NCBI RefSeq assembly: GCF_027853915.1
Contig: NZ_JAQGLA010000069.1
Location: forward strand, 1-43,491
DNA: 43,491 nt
Source: Saccharopolyspora oryzae
GTDB lineage: Bacteria; Actinomycetota; Actinomycetes; Mycobacteriales; Pseudonocardiaceae
Reading direction: 5' to 3'
The translations under genes and the position numbers were made by a program. This document shows positions 25,194-33,654 of the stretch, piece by piece; the stretch's first letter is position 1; each line of letters starts with the position of its first letter. A model generated the notes under the pieces. It searched no databases, had not been told where the DNA came from, and worked only from the letters and a program-made list of their open reading frames with translations.

Positions 25194-26087
25194 CTACTGC
25201 TGGGGTTGCTGGGCGGCGTGCTGCTCCGGGGTGAGCTGGCGGGCCTGCTGGATCCGGACCAGCTCCGCCAGCAGCGGTGCCGCCTGGTCCGGCGGCATCG
25301 CCTGGAACGCCTTCTTGATCGCCTCCGGGTCCGCGGCCCCCGCCTGCGCCGGGATCTGCGGCGCCTGCTGCTTGCCCACCACGGTGTTCACCAGGTCGAC
25401 GAGCATCGCGACGACGGTGCGCGGCCCGACCTCGGTGTGCCAGCCCTGGATCTCGCCGTTCGGTCCGCGCGGGCCGAGCAGCTCCTGCTCCAGCCGCCGG
25501 AGGATCGCGTCCTGGTCCGGGGTCATCTGGTCCTCCTGGTCCTTGTTCCCGAGATCGGCGCGGAACCGGTCCATGTCGACGTGACCGGGGTCGATCTTGC
25601 CGGTGGTGCTGGTCTCCTTGTGACCGCGCGCGGCGTCCATCGGGCGGCCCAGGTGGTCGAGCACCGCGCGGGTCGCCTTCAGCGCCGCCGAGTACTGCTC
25701 CGGGCTCGGCCCCTGGTCGACGCCCTGGTAGTCCCACTCGAAGCCGACGTAGAGGGTGTTGCCGTCGCCTTCCGGGTTGGGACCGGAGGCCTTCGCCTCG
25801 CCCGCGTGGTTGGCGCGGCCGGCGGCGATCATGTGCACCACCCCGTCGAAGCCGATCACCGCGTGGCAGAGCGGTCCGGCCAGGTCGGGGCGACCGTCGA
25901 TGCAGAGTTGAACGCTCGGTGCTGGGTCCTCACGAGAAGCAGGCGTGGCGGTGTGGTGCTCGAGCACGCCGACCGGTGCCGGCTGCGGCCCCGAGGTGGC
26001 GGTGCGCTCCCGCCAGCCGTCGGTTTCGACCACCGTCAGCCCTGCCGCGCGCAGCGCGTCCGCCAGCCAGACGAGGGGCAATGCCAA
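25194..26087 (-). CDS. Phage-endolysin-like N-acetylmuramoyl-L-alanine amidase
   Basis: A 297-residue protein with an Amidase_2/PGRP-type domain: EHHTATPAS with the first zinc His, GRANHAGEA, NTLYVGFEWDYQG, and GHKETS followed by KIDPGHVDMDRFR, the usual end of such lysins. The rest (DQMTPDQDAILRRLEQELLG, then a Gln/Pro/Ala-rich tail) resembles lysin C-terminal regions. There is no signal peptide. The start is uncertain: TTG 26087, TTG 26081 and GTG 26096 are all in frame, and AGGAG precedes 26087 by 10 bases. No holin or phage structural gene is near, so it is a solitary or domesticated lysin. Confidence 0.7.
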   Translation of the reverse strand: MALPLVWLADALRAAGLTVVETDGWRERTATSGPQPAPVGVLEHHTATPASREDPAPSVQLCIDGRPDLAGPLCHAVIGFDGVVHMIAAGRANHAGEAKASGPNPEGDGNTLYVGFEWDYQGVDQGPSPEQYSAALKATRAVLDHLGRPMDAARGHKETSTTGKIDPGHVDMDRFRADLGNKDQEDQMTPDQDAILRRLEQELLGPRGPNGEIQGWHTEVGPRTVVAMLVDLVNTVVGKQQAPQIPAQAGAADPEAIKKAFQAMPPDQAAPLLAELVRIQQARQLTPEQHAAQQPQQ

Positions 26088-26165
26088 CCTGATCACTCTC
26101 CTGGCTTGATCCGTTCCTCCATGGTGTCGCCATCGAATCCGGGCGACCACGGCCAAGTGCGTGAA

Positions 26166-26204
26166 AATGGTCGGGACCCACCCAACGGGTGAGTCCCGAC
26201 CATT
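26166..26204 (-). terminator. Strong hairpin after the TM-helix channel gene
   Basis: AATGGTCGGGACCCACCC (26166-26183) and GGGTGAGTCCCGACCATT (26187-26204) form an 18-bp stem with one mismatch and a 3-base loop, 16 bp past the stop at 26220 on the minus strand. Confidence 0.8.
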
Positions 26205-26219
26205 CGGCTTTCCGGCGGA

Positions 26220-26951
26220 TCAGAGTCCGCTGGTGTGCGGATTCGTCGGCTCCGGGGCCGGTTCCGCGCCGTTCTTCTTGCTGCCGTTGGCGGTGCCGAA
26301 CTGCGCTTCCACGCCGCTCAGCCACTTCCCCCAGCGCTGCTGCATCGGGCCGATCAGACCGCCGCCGACACCGACGACGATCACACCGCCGATGGTGGCC
26401 AGCACGGTCACCAGGATCGGGGTGGTCACGGTGAGCGCGATGCCCATCTGGTTCAGCGCGGCGATCACGCCGAGGGCGACGATGAAGCCGAAGGTGATCT
26501 TGCTCAGCACGCCGCCGATCGGGCGGCCGCCCAGGGCGCCGCGCACCAGGTCGCCGACCACGCGGCCGACCGCGGCGGCCACCAGCACCAGCACGATCGC
26601 GACGAGCACGCGCGGCAGGAACAGCACGATCTGGTCGATCAGGTCCTTGACCGGGTTCGGGCCGAAGGCGCCGAGCGCGAGCTGCAGGAAGATCAGCAGG
26701 ACGAAGTAGTAGACGACCTTGATCAGCAGGCCGCCGAGATCGACCTGCGACTTGGCCGTCATGTCGGCCAGGCCGGCGCGCTTGAGCAGCCGGTTGAACC
26801 CGAGCCGCACGAAGAGCACCTGAATGGCTTTCGAAATCGCCTTGGCGATCAGCCATCCGATGAGCAGGATGATCAGGAACATGAAGAGCTTCGGCACGAA
26901 TGTGGCGATGGCGGCCCAGGCCTGGGCCAGCCCTGTTTGCAAGGTATCCAC
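26220..26951 (-). CDS. Mechanosensitive-channel-like conserved TM-helix protein
   Basis: A 243-residue membrane protein with about five helices. FVPKLFMFLIILLIGWLIAK at the N-terminus and VLFLPRVLVAIVLVLVAAAV later are the repeated TM_helix units found in MscS-related proteins. The conserved VGRVVGDLVRGALGG and GFIVALGVIAALNQMGI follow. The cytoplasmic C-terminus is short, so the usual MscS beta domain is missing. It probably forms a small channel or pore subunit. GTG 26951 is preceded by GAGGTG. Confidence 0.75.
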   Translation of the reverse strand: MDTLQTGLAQAWAAIATFVPKLFMFLIILLIGWLIAKAISKAIQVLFVRLGFNRLLKRAGLADMTAKSQVDLGGLLIKVVYYFVLLIFLQLALGAFGPNPVKDLIDQIVLFLPRVLVAIVLVLVAAAVGRVVGDLVRGALGGRPIGGVLSKITFGFIVALGVIAALNQMGIALTVTTPILVTVLATIGGVIVVGVGGGLIGPMQQRWGKWLSGVEAQFGTANGSKKNGAEPAPEPTNPHTSGL

Positions 26952-27169
26952 GATTTCACCTCGGAAAAGCCGACGGGCGACGTTAGTGGGTGATCGTTTC
27001 CTCTAGTCGGCGAATCGACAAACCGAAAGCCCGACTCGAAAGGGGGAATTGATTCCCCGAATGGATTAAAGAAAATCACCCGGGGTCAACGCAGCCGGGG
27101 ATGTGAGCCCGCCCGCACCGGCGAACCGGTGCCCGCCACCGCTGATCGACGGCGTGCGATTCTGGAGTC
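26952..27169. other. Gap between divergent genes with a small AT-rich palindrome
   Basis: It holds GGGGAATTGATTCCCC at 27043-27058 (7-bp arms, 2-bp centre) in an AT-rich patch, flanked by GGGTGAT (26988-26994) and ATCACCC (27075-27081), which are complements. It may contain the promoters of both the channel gene and fasR. No open reading frame of note. Confidence 0.4.
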
Positions 27170-28384
27170 ATGAGTACCGAACGCGCAGGTGAGCGGGATA
27201 CCGGTACGCAGCGGCAGATCTCGGCCGCCACGCTCCGCCGCCTGGAGCGCGCTTCGGGCGGGCTGGCCGGGTCCAGCGTCAGCGCGATGGAGCAGCGGCT
27301 GCCGTGGTTCCGCCGGTTGCCCGCCGACCAGCGCGCCAGCGTGCTGCTGGTGACCCAGACCGGCGTGTCCAACTTCGTGGCCTGGCTGCAGGACCCGACC
27401 GAGGCGATCCGGCTGACCGCCGAGGCGTTCCGCGCCGCCCCGCGCGACCTGTCCCGCTGGGTCAGCCTGCGGCAGACGCTGGAGCTGGTGCGGGTTGCGA
27501 TCGACGTGTTCGAGCAGCAGCTCCCGGAGCTGGCCGACGAGCAGTACGAGCGCACCCTGCTGACCGAGTCGATCCTGCGCTACACCCGCGAGATCGCCTT
27601 CGCCGCCGCGACCTCCTACGCTGCCGCCGCCGAGGCACGCGGTGCGTGGGACGCGCGGCTGGAGGCGCTGGTCGTCGACGGGATCGTGCGCGGCGACGCC
27701 GAGGAATCACTGCTGTCGCGGGCCGCTGCGCTGGGCTGGGAGCCCTCCTCGGAGGCGACCGTCCTGGTCGGCAACGCCCCGTCCGACGACCCGCCGACCA
27801 TCGTCTACCAGGTGCGCAGCCGCGCGGCGCGGGTCGGCTGCCCGGTGCTGCTCGGCGTGCAGGGCTCCCGGCTGGTGCTCGTCTTCGGCAGCACCGAAGA
27901 CGGCCGGTCCACCGAGGAGACGGCGCTGCGGCTGTCCGAGGCGTTCGACGAGGGCCCGGTGGTCGTCGGACCGACCGCACCGAGCCTGGCCGAGGCGCAC
28001 CGCTCGGCCGCGGACGCGATGTCCGCGCTGCGGGCCGTGGTGGCCTGGCCGACCGCACCGCGCCCGGTGCCCTCCGGCGACCTGCTGCCCGAGCGGGCGC
28101 TGGCCGGCGACCCGGAGGCCGAGCGGCAGCTGGTCGAGCGGATCGTGCTGCCGCTGGTGGACGCCGGCGGTTCCCTGATGGAGACCGTCGACACCTACCT
28201 CGAGGTCGGCGGCGTGCTGGAGAACTGCGCGCGGCAGCTGTACGTGCACCCCAACACCGTCCGGTACCGGCTGCGCAGGGTGGCGGAACTCACCGGTCGC
28301 ACGCCCTCCAACGCCCGCGACGCGCACGTGCTGCGGGTGGGCTTGGCGGTCGGCAGGCTGGCCAAGGCGCACGGCCTCTGGTGA
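27170..28384 (+). CDS. fasR: FasR-type PucR-family regulator of fatty acid synthesis
   Basis: A 404-residue regulator. The N-terminal half is helical (WFRRLPADQRASVLLVTQTG, YTREIAFAAATSYAAAAEAR), a GGDEF-like central region follows, and the C-terminal PucR helix-turn-helix reads LENCARQLYVHPNTVRYRLR. It lies directly before fabD-fabH-acpP-fabF, as does FasR in streptomycetes, where it activates that operon; mycobacteria keep a homologue beside aceE/fabD. ATG 27170 follows GGAG. Its target is probably the 195-bp gap before fabD. Confidence 0.88.
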   Translation: MSTERAGERDTGTQRQISAATLRRLERASGGLAGSSVSAMEQRLPWFRRLPADQRASVLLVTQTGVSNFVAWLQDPTEAIRLTAEAFRAAPRDLSRWVSLRQTLELVRVAIDVFEQQLPELADEQYERTLLTESILRYTREIAFAAATSYAAAAEARGAWDARLEALVVDGIVRGDAEESLLSRAAALGWEPSSEATVLVGNAPSDDPPTIVYQVRSRAARVGCPVLLGVQGSRLVLVFGSTEDGRSTEETALRLSEAFDEGPVVVGPTAPSLAEAHRSAADAMSALRAVVAWPTAPRPVPSGDLLPERALAGDPEAERQLVERIVLPLVDAGGSLMETVDTYLEVGGVLENCARQLYVHPNTVRYRLRRVAELTGRTPSNARDAHVLRVGLAVGRLAKAHGLW

Positions 28385-28579
28385 CACCGCGGTCACGCCC
28401 GGTACCAGGGGTTTACCGCCGTTGACCGGCGAGTCACCGACCGGACACGCCCGACAACGATTCACCCCCGCACCGGGCCGGGCACGTTCGGCGCTTGTAG
28501 ACACCCCACAACTTTGCGCTCCGGACTTCGTCCGTCCCGGCATCACTCCGATCGCACCGCGGCGTGTTCAGTAGCAAGG

Positions 28580-29500
28580 GTGATCGCGCTTCTCGCCCCT
28601 GGACAGGGGTCCCAGACCCCAGGGATGTTCAACCCGTGGCTAGAGCTGGACGGCGTCGCCGAACGCCTCGGCGCCTGGTCCGAGCTGACCGGCCTGGACC
28701 TGATCCGACTCGGCACCACCGCGGAGGCCGAGGAGATCAAGGACACCGCGGTCACCCAGCCGCTGGTGGTGGCGCTGTCGCTGATCGCCGCCGAGGAGCT
28801 GCGCCGCCGCGTGACCGTGCCGGAGGGCACCCCGGTCGCCGGGCACTCCGTCGGCGAGCTGGCCGCCGCAGCGGTCGCCGGTGCGCTGAGCTCCGATGAC
28901 GCCGTGGCGCTGGCCGCGGTCCGCGGCCGGGAGATGGCCGCGGCATGCGCGCTGGAGCCGACCGGCATGTCCGCCGTGCTCGGCGGCGAAGCCGACGACG
29001 TGGTGACCCACCTGGAGCACCTCGGCCTGGACCCGGCCAACCGCAACGGCGCAGGTCAGATCGTGGCCGCCGGCCGCCTGTCCGCGCTCGAGCAGCTCGC
29101 CGCCGAACCGCCCGCCGGGGCCCGCGTCCGGCCGCTGCCGGTCGCCGGTGCCTTCCACACCCGCTTCATGGCGCCCGCGCAGGACACCCTGGCCAAGCAC
29201 GCCGAGCAGGTCAGCTCGAGCGATGCCGCGCTGCCGCTGCTGTCCAACGCCGACGGCGCGGTGGTCACCGACGCGGCCGAGATCGTGCGCCGCCTGGTCT
29301 CCCAGGTGACCAGCCCGGTCCGCTGGGACAGCTGCATGGCGACGCTGGCCGAGCAGGGCGTCGAGGCCGTCGTGGAGCTCCCGCCCGCAGGCACCCTCAG
29401 CGGCCTGGTGCGCCGCGAACTCAAGGGCGTCAAGACCGTCGCTCTGAAGACCCCCGCCGACCTGGACAAGGTCGCCGAACTGCTCGGGAGCGACGAGTGA
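28580..29500 (+). CDS. fabD: Malonyl-CoA:ACP transacylase
   Basis: A 306-residue enzyme that loads malonyl onto ACP for type II fatty acid synthesis. It has the N-terminal LLAPGQGSQ, nucleophile Ser90 in GHSVGE, and His193 in GAFHTRFM. GTG 28580 starts immediately before IALLAPGQG, with only a weak AAGGG upstream. It overlaps fabH by 4 bp, so the two are translationally coupled. First gene of the fab operon. Confidence 0.93.
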   Translation: MIALLAPGQGSQTPGMFNPWLELDGVAERLGAWSELTGLDLIRLGTTAEAEEIKDTAVTQPLVVALSLIAAEELRRRVTVPEGTPVAGHSVGELAAAAVAGALSSDDAVALAAVRGREMAAACALEPTGMSAVLGGEADDVVTHLEHLGLDPANRNGAGQIVAAGRLSALEQLAAEPPAGARVRPLPVAGAFHTRFMAPAQDTLAKHAEQVSSSDAALPLLSNADGAVVTDAAEIVRRLVSQVTSPVRWDSCMATLAEQGVEAVVELPPAGTLSGLVRRELKGVKTVALKTPADLDKVAELLGSDE

Positions 29501-30477
29501 CCAAGCCCCGCATCGCCCAGAACGCCGCTCCGGCGGGCACCCGCCTGCTCGGCTTCGGCAGCACCCAGGGCAACCGGATCGTCACCAACCACGACCTGGC
29601 CAAGCTGGTCGACACCAACGACGAGTGGATCCGCCAGCGCGTCGGGATCGTCCACCGCCGCCTCGGCGACGAGAACCAGACCGTGGTGAACATGGCCGCC
29701 GAGGCCGGCTCCAAGGCCGTCGCCGACGCGGGTCTCACGCCCGCCGACATCGACCAGGTGATCGTGGCGACCTGCACCATGCCGGGCGGCATCCCCAACG
29801 CCGCGGCCCAGGTCGCCGACCAGATCGGCATCAAGGCCCAGGGCGCCTTCGACGTCAACGCCGCCTGCGCCGGGTTCGTCTACGCGCTGTCCGTCGCGTC
29901 GGACGCGGTGCGCGCCGGTTCGGCCCGGAACGTGCTGGTGATCGGCTCCGAGCGGTTCCAGGAGTGGATCGACTGGGAGGACCGCGGGAACTGCATCATC
30001 TTCGCCGACGGCGCGGGTGCGACCGTGGTCGGCCCGTCCGACGAACCCGAGATCGGCCCCAGCGCGCTGGGCAGCGCCGGTGACCTGGTCGACACCATCT
30101 ACCTGCGCGACGGCAAGTACATCTACCAGGAAGGCCAGGCGGTCTTCCGGTGGGCGACCACCCAGATCGCTCCGGTCGCCGCTCGCGCGGTCGAAGCCGC
30201 TGGTCTGAAGCTGTCCGATGTGGACGTCCTGGTGCCGCACCAGGCCAACCTGCGGATCGTGGAGGCCATCGCCAAGAAGCTGCAGAGCCAGGGTGCGCGT
30301 GAAGACCTCGTGCTCGCGCGTGACATCGTCTACTCCGGCAACACGTCGTCCGCGTCCATCCCGCTGGCCATCGACCACATGCGGGGTGCTGGGGAGATCT
30401 CCAGCGGGGACGTGATGCTGCTCGTGGGCTTCGGGGCCGGGCTGTCGTACTCCGCCCAGGTCGCCGTCTGCCCCTGA
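29497..30477 (+). CDS. fabH: 3-oxoacyl-ACP synthase III
   Basis: A 326-residue condensing enzyme that starts fatty acid chains by joining acyl-CoA and malonyl-ACP. The catalytic triad is visible: Cys124 in VNAACAGF, His248 in VPHQANLR and Asn282 in YSGNTSSAS. It begins at GTG 29497, overlapping the fabD stop. Actinomycete FabH usually accepts branched primers; the specificity cannot be told here. acpP follows after 63 bp. Confidence 0.94.
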   Translation: MTKPRIAQNAAPAGTRLLGFGSTQGNRIVTNHDLAKLVDTNDEWIRQRVGIVHRRLGDENQTVVNMAAEAGSKAVADAGLTPADIDQVIVATCTMPGGIPNAAAQVADQIGIKAQGAFDVNAACAGFVYALSVASDAVRAGSARNVLVIGSERFQEWIDWEDRGNCIIFADGAGATVVGPSDEPEIGPSALGSAGDLVDTIYLRDGKYIYQEGQAVFRWATTQIAPVAARAVEAAGLKLSDVDVLVPHQANLRIVEAIAKKLQSQGAREDLVLARDIVYSGNTSSASIPLAIDHMRGAGEISSGDVMLLVGFGAGLSYSAQVAVCP

Positions 30478-30540
30478 CCCCCAGCTGCCGCAGGCCGCAG
30501 GCCGGCGGTGAGGAACGCAAGTACCAGGAAGGAAACACCC

Positions 30541-30780
30541 GTGTCCAACGAGGAAATCACCAAGGGTCTGGCCGGCATCGTCGAAGAGGTCGCCGGTGTC
30601 GACGCCGCTGACGTGTCCGTCGACAAGTCCTTCGTCGACGACCTGGACATCGACTCGCTGTCCATGGTCGAGATCGCCGTGCAGGCCGAGGACAAGTTCG
30701 GCGTGAAGATCCCGGACGACGAGCTGGCCAACCTCAAGACCGTCGGTGATGCGGTGGACTACATCGCCAAGAACGCATGA
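30541..30780 (+). CDS. acpP: Acyl carrier protein
   Basis: A 79-residue acidic carrier protein with the phosphopantetheine attachment Ser39 in DLDIDSLSMVEI. GTG 30541 follows AGGAAGGA. The stop overlaps the fabF ATG (ATGA at 30777-30780), the usual coupling of acpP and fabF in actinomycetes. Confidence 0.95.
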   Translation: MSNEEITKGLAGIVEEVAGVDAADVSVDKSFVDDLDIDSLSMVEIAVQAEDKFGVKIPDDELANLKTVGDAVDYIAKNA

Positions 30781-32471
30781 CGACCGAAGTCGTCATCACC
30801 GGGCTGGGCGCGACGACGCCGCTGGGCGGCGACGTCGCGTCCACTTGGGACGGGTTGCTGACCGGCGCGACCGGCATCAAGCGCCTCGAGGAGGAGTGGG
30901 TCGACCGCTTCGAGCTGCCCGCCAAGATCGGCGCGCCGCTGGCGGTCGATCCGTCCGAGGTCCTGCCGCGCGTGCAGCTGCGGCGGATGGACCGCTGCGA
31001 GGCGATCGCCGTCATCGCCGCCCGCGAGGCGTGGGCGGACGCCGGTTTCGAGCGGCCCACCGACGACTCCGAGGACGTCGACCCGGACCGCTTCGGAGTG
31101 GCGCTGGGCACCGGCATCGGCGGCCCGAAGACCCTCCTCGAGCAGGACGACCTGCTGGAGGAGTACGGGCTGCGGAAGGTCTCGCCGCTGACCGTCCCGA
31201 TGCTGATGCCCAACGGTCCGGCCGCGATGGTCAGCCTGGACCTGCGGGCCCGCGCCGGGGTGCACTCCCCCGCGTCGGCCTGCGCTTCGGGCGCCGAAGG
31301 CCTGGCCAAGGGCTTCGACATGATCCAGCAGGGGCACGCCGACGTGGTGGTCGCCGGTGGTGCGGAGTCCTGCATCCACCCGGTCACCATCGCCGGGTTC
31401 GCCCAGGCCCGGACCCTGAGCACCCGCAACGACGACCCGGAGCGGGCTTCCCGCCCGTTCGACGTCGACCGCGACGGGTTCGTGATGGGCGAGGGCGCCG
31501 GGGTGGTCATCCTGGAGAGCGCGGAGCACGCCAAGGCGCGCGGCGCGCGGATCTACGCCCGGCTGGCGGGCGTGGGCATCACCTCCGACGCCTACCACAT
31601 CACCGGCAGCCCGCCGGACGGTCGCGGCCAGATCGCGGCGATGCGCAAGGCGATGCGCACCGGCGGCCTGGAGCCGTCGGACATCGGGCACGTCAACGCG
31701 CACGCGACGTCGACCGTGGTCGGCGACGTCGGCGAGGCCAACTCGGTGCGCGCCGCCATCGGTGACGGCGCCGTGGTGACCGCGCCGAAGGGCTCCCTCG
31801 GCCACCTGGTCGGCGGCGCCGGAGCGGTGGAGAGCATCGCGACGATCCTCTCGCTGCAGAACGGTGTCATCCCGGCTACTCGGAACCTCGAGAAGCTCGA
31901 CCCGAAGGTCGAGGTGGACGTGGTCGCCGACAAGCCGCGGCCCGGTCACCTCGTAGGTCTGCCCGGCGTGCCCGTCCGCGGTGAGCGCCGCGACCGCGAC
32001 GTCGGCGATGTCGTCGGCGTCGACGAACGGCTCCCCCACCGCACCGACCGGCAGCGCGACCTCCCCGGCCCGCACGGCTTCGACCAGGAAGTCCTCGGAG
32101 AAGTTCTGCTGGAACCAGGCCGCGCGCACGACCGTCCACTCCGCACCGGATGCGCGGACCGCCGCCTCGGCCTGCTGCGCACCGGTCTCCCCGCGGCCGG
32201 ACAGCAGCACCAGCCGCCGGACCCCGCTGCGCACGGCCAACTCGGCGAACTCGCGGACCACCTCGGCAGCCCCGGGAACGGCGAGATCCGGCTGGTAGGA
32301 CACGTACGCGGCGTCGACGCCGGCCAGCACGGCGGGCCAGCCGGCGGGATCCGTCCAGTCGAAAGCCGGTGCGGCGGAGCGGGATCCGGCGCGCACCGGC
32401 CGTCCCAGGGCGGAGAGGCGATCGAGGACCCGGCGACCGGTCCGGCCAGTGGCACCGAGGACGAGCACTGA
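30777..32471 (+). CDS. fabF: 3-oxoacyl-ACP synthase II (FabF), C-terminus lost and fused to antisense sequence
   Basis: Residues 1-388 are normal FabF: catalytic Cys169 in ASACASGAEG, His309 in VNAHATST, Lys338 and His343 in KGSLGHLVGG, ending VVADKPRPG. The last roughly 25-30 residues, including the conserved NNSFGFGGHN strand that helps form the oxyanion hole, are absent. From about 31940 the frame runs on, antisense through the truncated SDR gene, for some 175 unrelated residues to a stop at 32471 (564 codons in all). Either the enzyme is damaged and another copy exists, or the sequence is misassembled here. Start ATG overlaps the acpP stop. Confidence 0.85.
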   Translation: MTTEVVITGLGATTPLGGDVASTWDGLLTGATGIKRLEEEWVDRFELPAKIGAPLAVDPSEVLPRVQLRRMDRCEAIAVIAAREAWADAGFERPTDDSEDVDPDRFGVALGTGIGGPKTLLEQDDLLEEYGLRKVSPLTVPMLMPNGPAAMVSLDLRARAGVHSPASACASGAEGLAKGFDMIQQGHADVVVAGGAESCIHPVTIAGFAQARTLSTRNDDPERASRPFDVDRDGFVMGEGAGVVILESAEHAKARGARIYARLAGVGITSDAYHITGSPPDGRGQIAAMRKAMRTGGLEPSDIGHVNAHATSTVVGDVGEANSVRAAIGDGAVVTAPKGSLGHLVGGAGAVESIATILSLQNGVIPATRNLEKLDPKVEVDVVADKPRPGHLVGLPGVPVRGERRDRDVGDVVGVDERLPHRTDRQRDLPGPHGFDQEVLGEVLLEPGRAHDRPLRTGCADRRLGLLRTGLPAAGQQHQPPDPAAHGQLGELADHLGSPGNGEIRLVGHVRGVDAGQHGGPAGGIRPVESRCGGAGSGAHRPSQGGEAIEDPATGPASGTEDEH

Positions 32472-32492
32472 CTTCAGTTCGTTGTCGGACAT
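31935..32492 (-). pseudogene. Truncated NmrA-like SDR / NAD(P)-binding protein gene
   Basis: From ATG 32492 the protein reads VLVLGATGRTGRRVLDRL (Rossmann loop), AYVSYQPDL, VRRLVLLSGRGETGAQQAE, WTVVRAAWFQQNFSEDF and FVDADDIADVAVAAL, and stops being SDR-like after GQTYEVTGPR, about residue 186. Relatives have about 90 more residues. The open frame then continues antisense through fabF to 30759. The loss is at the same junction that truncates fabF. It is divergent from an AraC-type regulator, a common regulator-target pairing. Confidence 0.8.
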
Positions 32493-32575
32493 GCCCCCAG
32501 CAAAGTCGTGATCGACTGGACTCCCCATAGCCGAAGAGCTAGATCCCATAATCGAACGTCCAACCCCGCTCCGGA

Positions 32576-32629
32576 GGTCCGCAAATTCAATGGAAATCGG
32601 ACCTCCAATTTCCATTGAATTTGCGGACC
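32576..32629. repeat. Class A palindromic repeat (copy 3)
   Basis: Perfect 22-bp arms (32576-32597 and 32608-32629) around a 10-bp centre. Cores AATTCAATGGAAAT (32584) and ATTTCCATTGAATT (32608) start 24 bp apart. Compared with copies 1 and 2, a change in the left arm is matched by the compensating change in the right arm, so pairing is preserved. It lies between two divergent starts (32492 and 32662), so here it is not downstream of any gene. Confidence 0.9.
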
Positions 32630-32661
32630 TGCACCGGGGTGCTGAGCCATAAGGTCATGGC

Positions 32662-33654
32662 GTGGACACTTTGGCCGGGCTGCTCGACGGACCGCGGGCG
32701 CACGGCGCCTTCCTGCTCCGCTCGATCCTGGAACCGCCCTGGTCGCTGCGCATCCAGGACCGGGCGCCGCTGACGCTGGTCGCACTGGTGCACGGCTCGG
32801 CATGGGTGCTGCCGGACGGATCCGAGCCCGCGCTGCTCTCGCCCGGCGACGTCGCGCTGGTGCGCGGTCCGGGCCACTACACCGTCGCCGACGATCCGAA
32901 AACCCCGTGGCAGGCCGTGATCCACCCGGGCCAGCGCTGCACCAGCCCGAGCGGCGCACCGCTCGACGGGCTCTCCGACCTCGGCGTCCGCACCTGGGGC
33001 GCGGGCACCGCGGGCACGACGACCCTGCTGACCGGCACTTACCAGGTGGTCGGCGAGATCAGCGACCGAGTGCTCACCGAGCTGCCCGAACTCGCCGTGG
33101 TCCGGCACGAATCCCTCGCCGCCCCGCTGGTCGACCTGCTCGCCGCGGAGATCGGCAAGAACGCGCCGGGCCAGGAGGCAGTGCTGGACCGGCTGCTCGA
33201 CCTGCTGCTCATCGCCGCGCTGCGGGCCTGGTTCGCCGGTTCTCCCGACCGCACCCCGGCCTGGTACAGCGCGCAGTGCGACCAGATCGCCGGGCGAGCG
33301 CTGCAACTCATGCACGACGCCCCGGCGACCCAGTGGACCGTTGCCGGGCTGGCCGCGCGCTGCGGCGTCTCGCGAGCGGGTTTCGCCCGGCGCTTCACCG
33401 AGCTGGTCGGCGAGCCGCCGATGACGTACCTGACGAACTGGCGGCTCGCGCTGGCCGCAGATCTGCTGCGCGAATCGGACGCGACGATCGGCGCGGTCGC
33501 CAGGCAGGTCGGCTACGGCAGCGCGTTCGCGCTCAGCAACGCGTTCAAGCGGCGGTACGGCGCCAGTCCGCAGGAGTACCGCCGGAGCGGGTCACCCGGC
33601 GCAGGGCTTGCGCAGGGCGCTGTTGGGCAACTTGCTGGTGTCCAGGCGCAGTGA
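32662..33654 (+). CDS. AraC-family transcriptional regulator with N-terminal cupin
   Basis: A 330-residue regulator. The N-terminal AraC-type cupin (LVALVHGSAWVLPDG, LLSPGDVALVRGPGHYTV) is followed by a helical linker and two C-terminal helix-turn-helices (WTVAGLAARCGVSRAGFARR and IGAVARQVGYGSAFALSNAF) ending KRRYGASPQEYRR. Cupin-AraC regulators of this kind often sit divergent from the oxidoreductase they control; here that partner is the truncated SDR. GTG 32662 is used. The 3' end overlaps the next minus-strand gene by 63 bp. Confidence 0.88.
   Translation: MDTLAGLLDGPRAHGAFLLRSILEPPWSLRIQDRAPLTLVALVHGSAWVLPDGSEPALLSPGDVALVRGPGHYTVADDPKTPWQAVIHPGQRCTSPSGAPLDGLSDLGVRTWGAGTAGTTTLLTGTYQVVGEISDRVLTELPELAVVRHESLAAPLVDLLAAEIGKNAPGQEAVLDRLLDLLLIAALRAWFAGSPDRTPAWYSAQCDQIAGRALQLMHDAPATQWTVAGLAARCGVSRAGFARRFTELVGEPPMTYLTNWRLALAADLLRESDATIGAVARQVGYGSAFALSNAFKRRYGASPQEYRRSGSPGAGLAQGAVGQLAGVQAQ

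Noticed and set aside
28385..28579. A defined FasR binding site before fabD
   Set aside because: A loose TTGT...ACAA symmetry is visible near 28495-28511, but nothing distinctive enough to call a site from one sequence.
31941..32471. The C-terminal half of the fused fabF frame as a genuine new domain
   Set aside because: It is an exact antisense reading of the SDR gene and shows no fold-like pattern, so it is best seen as read-through.
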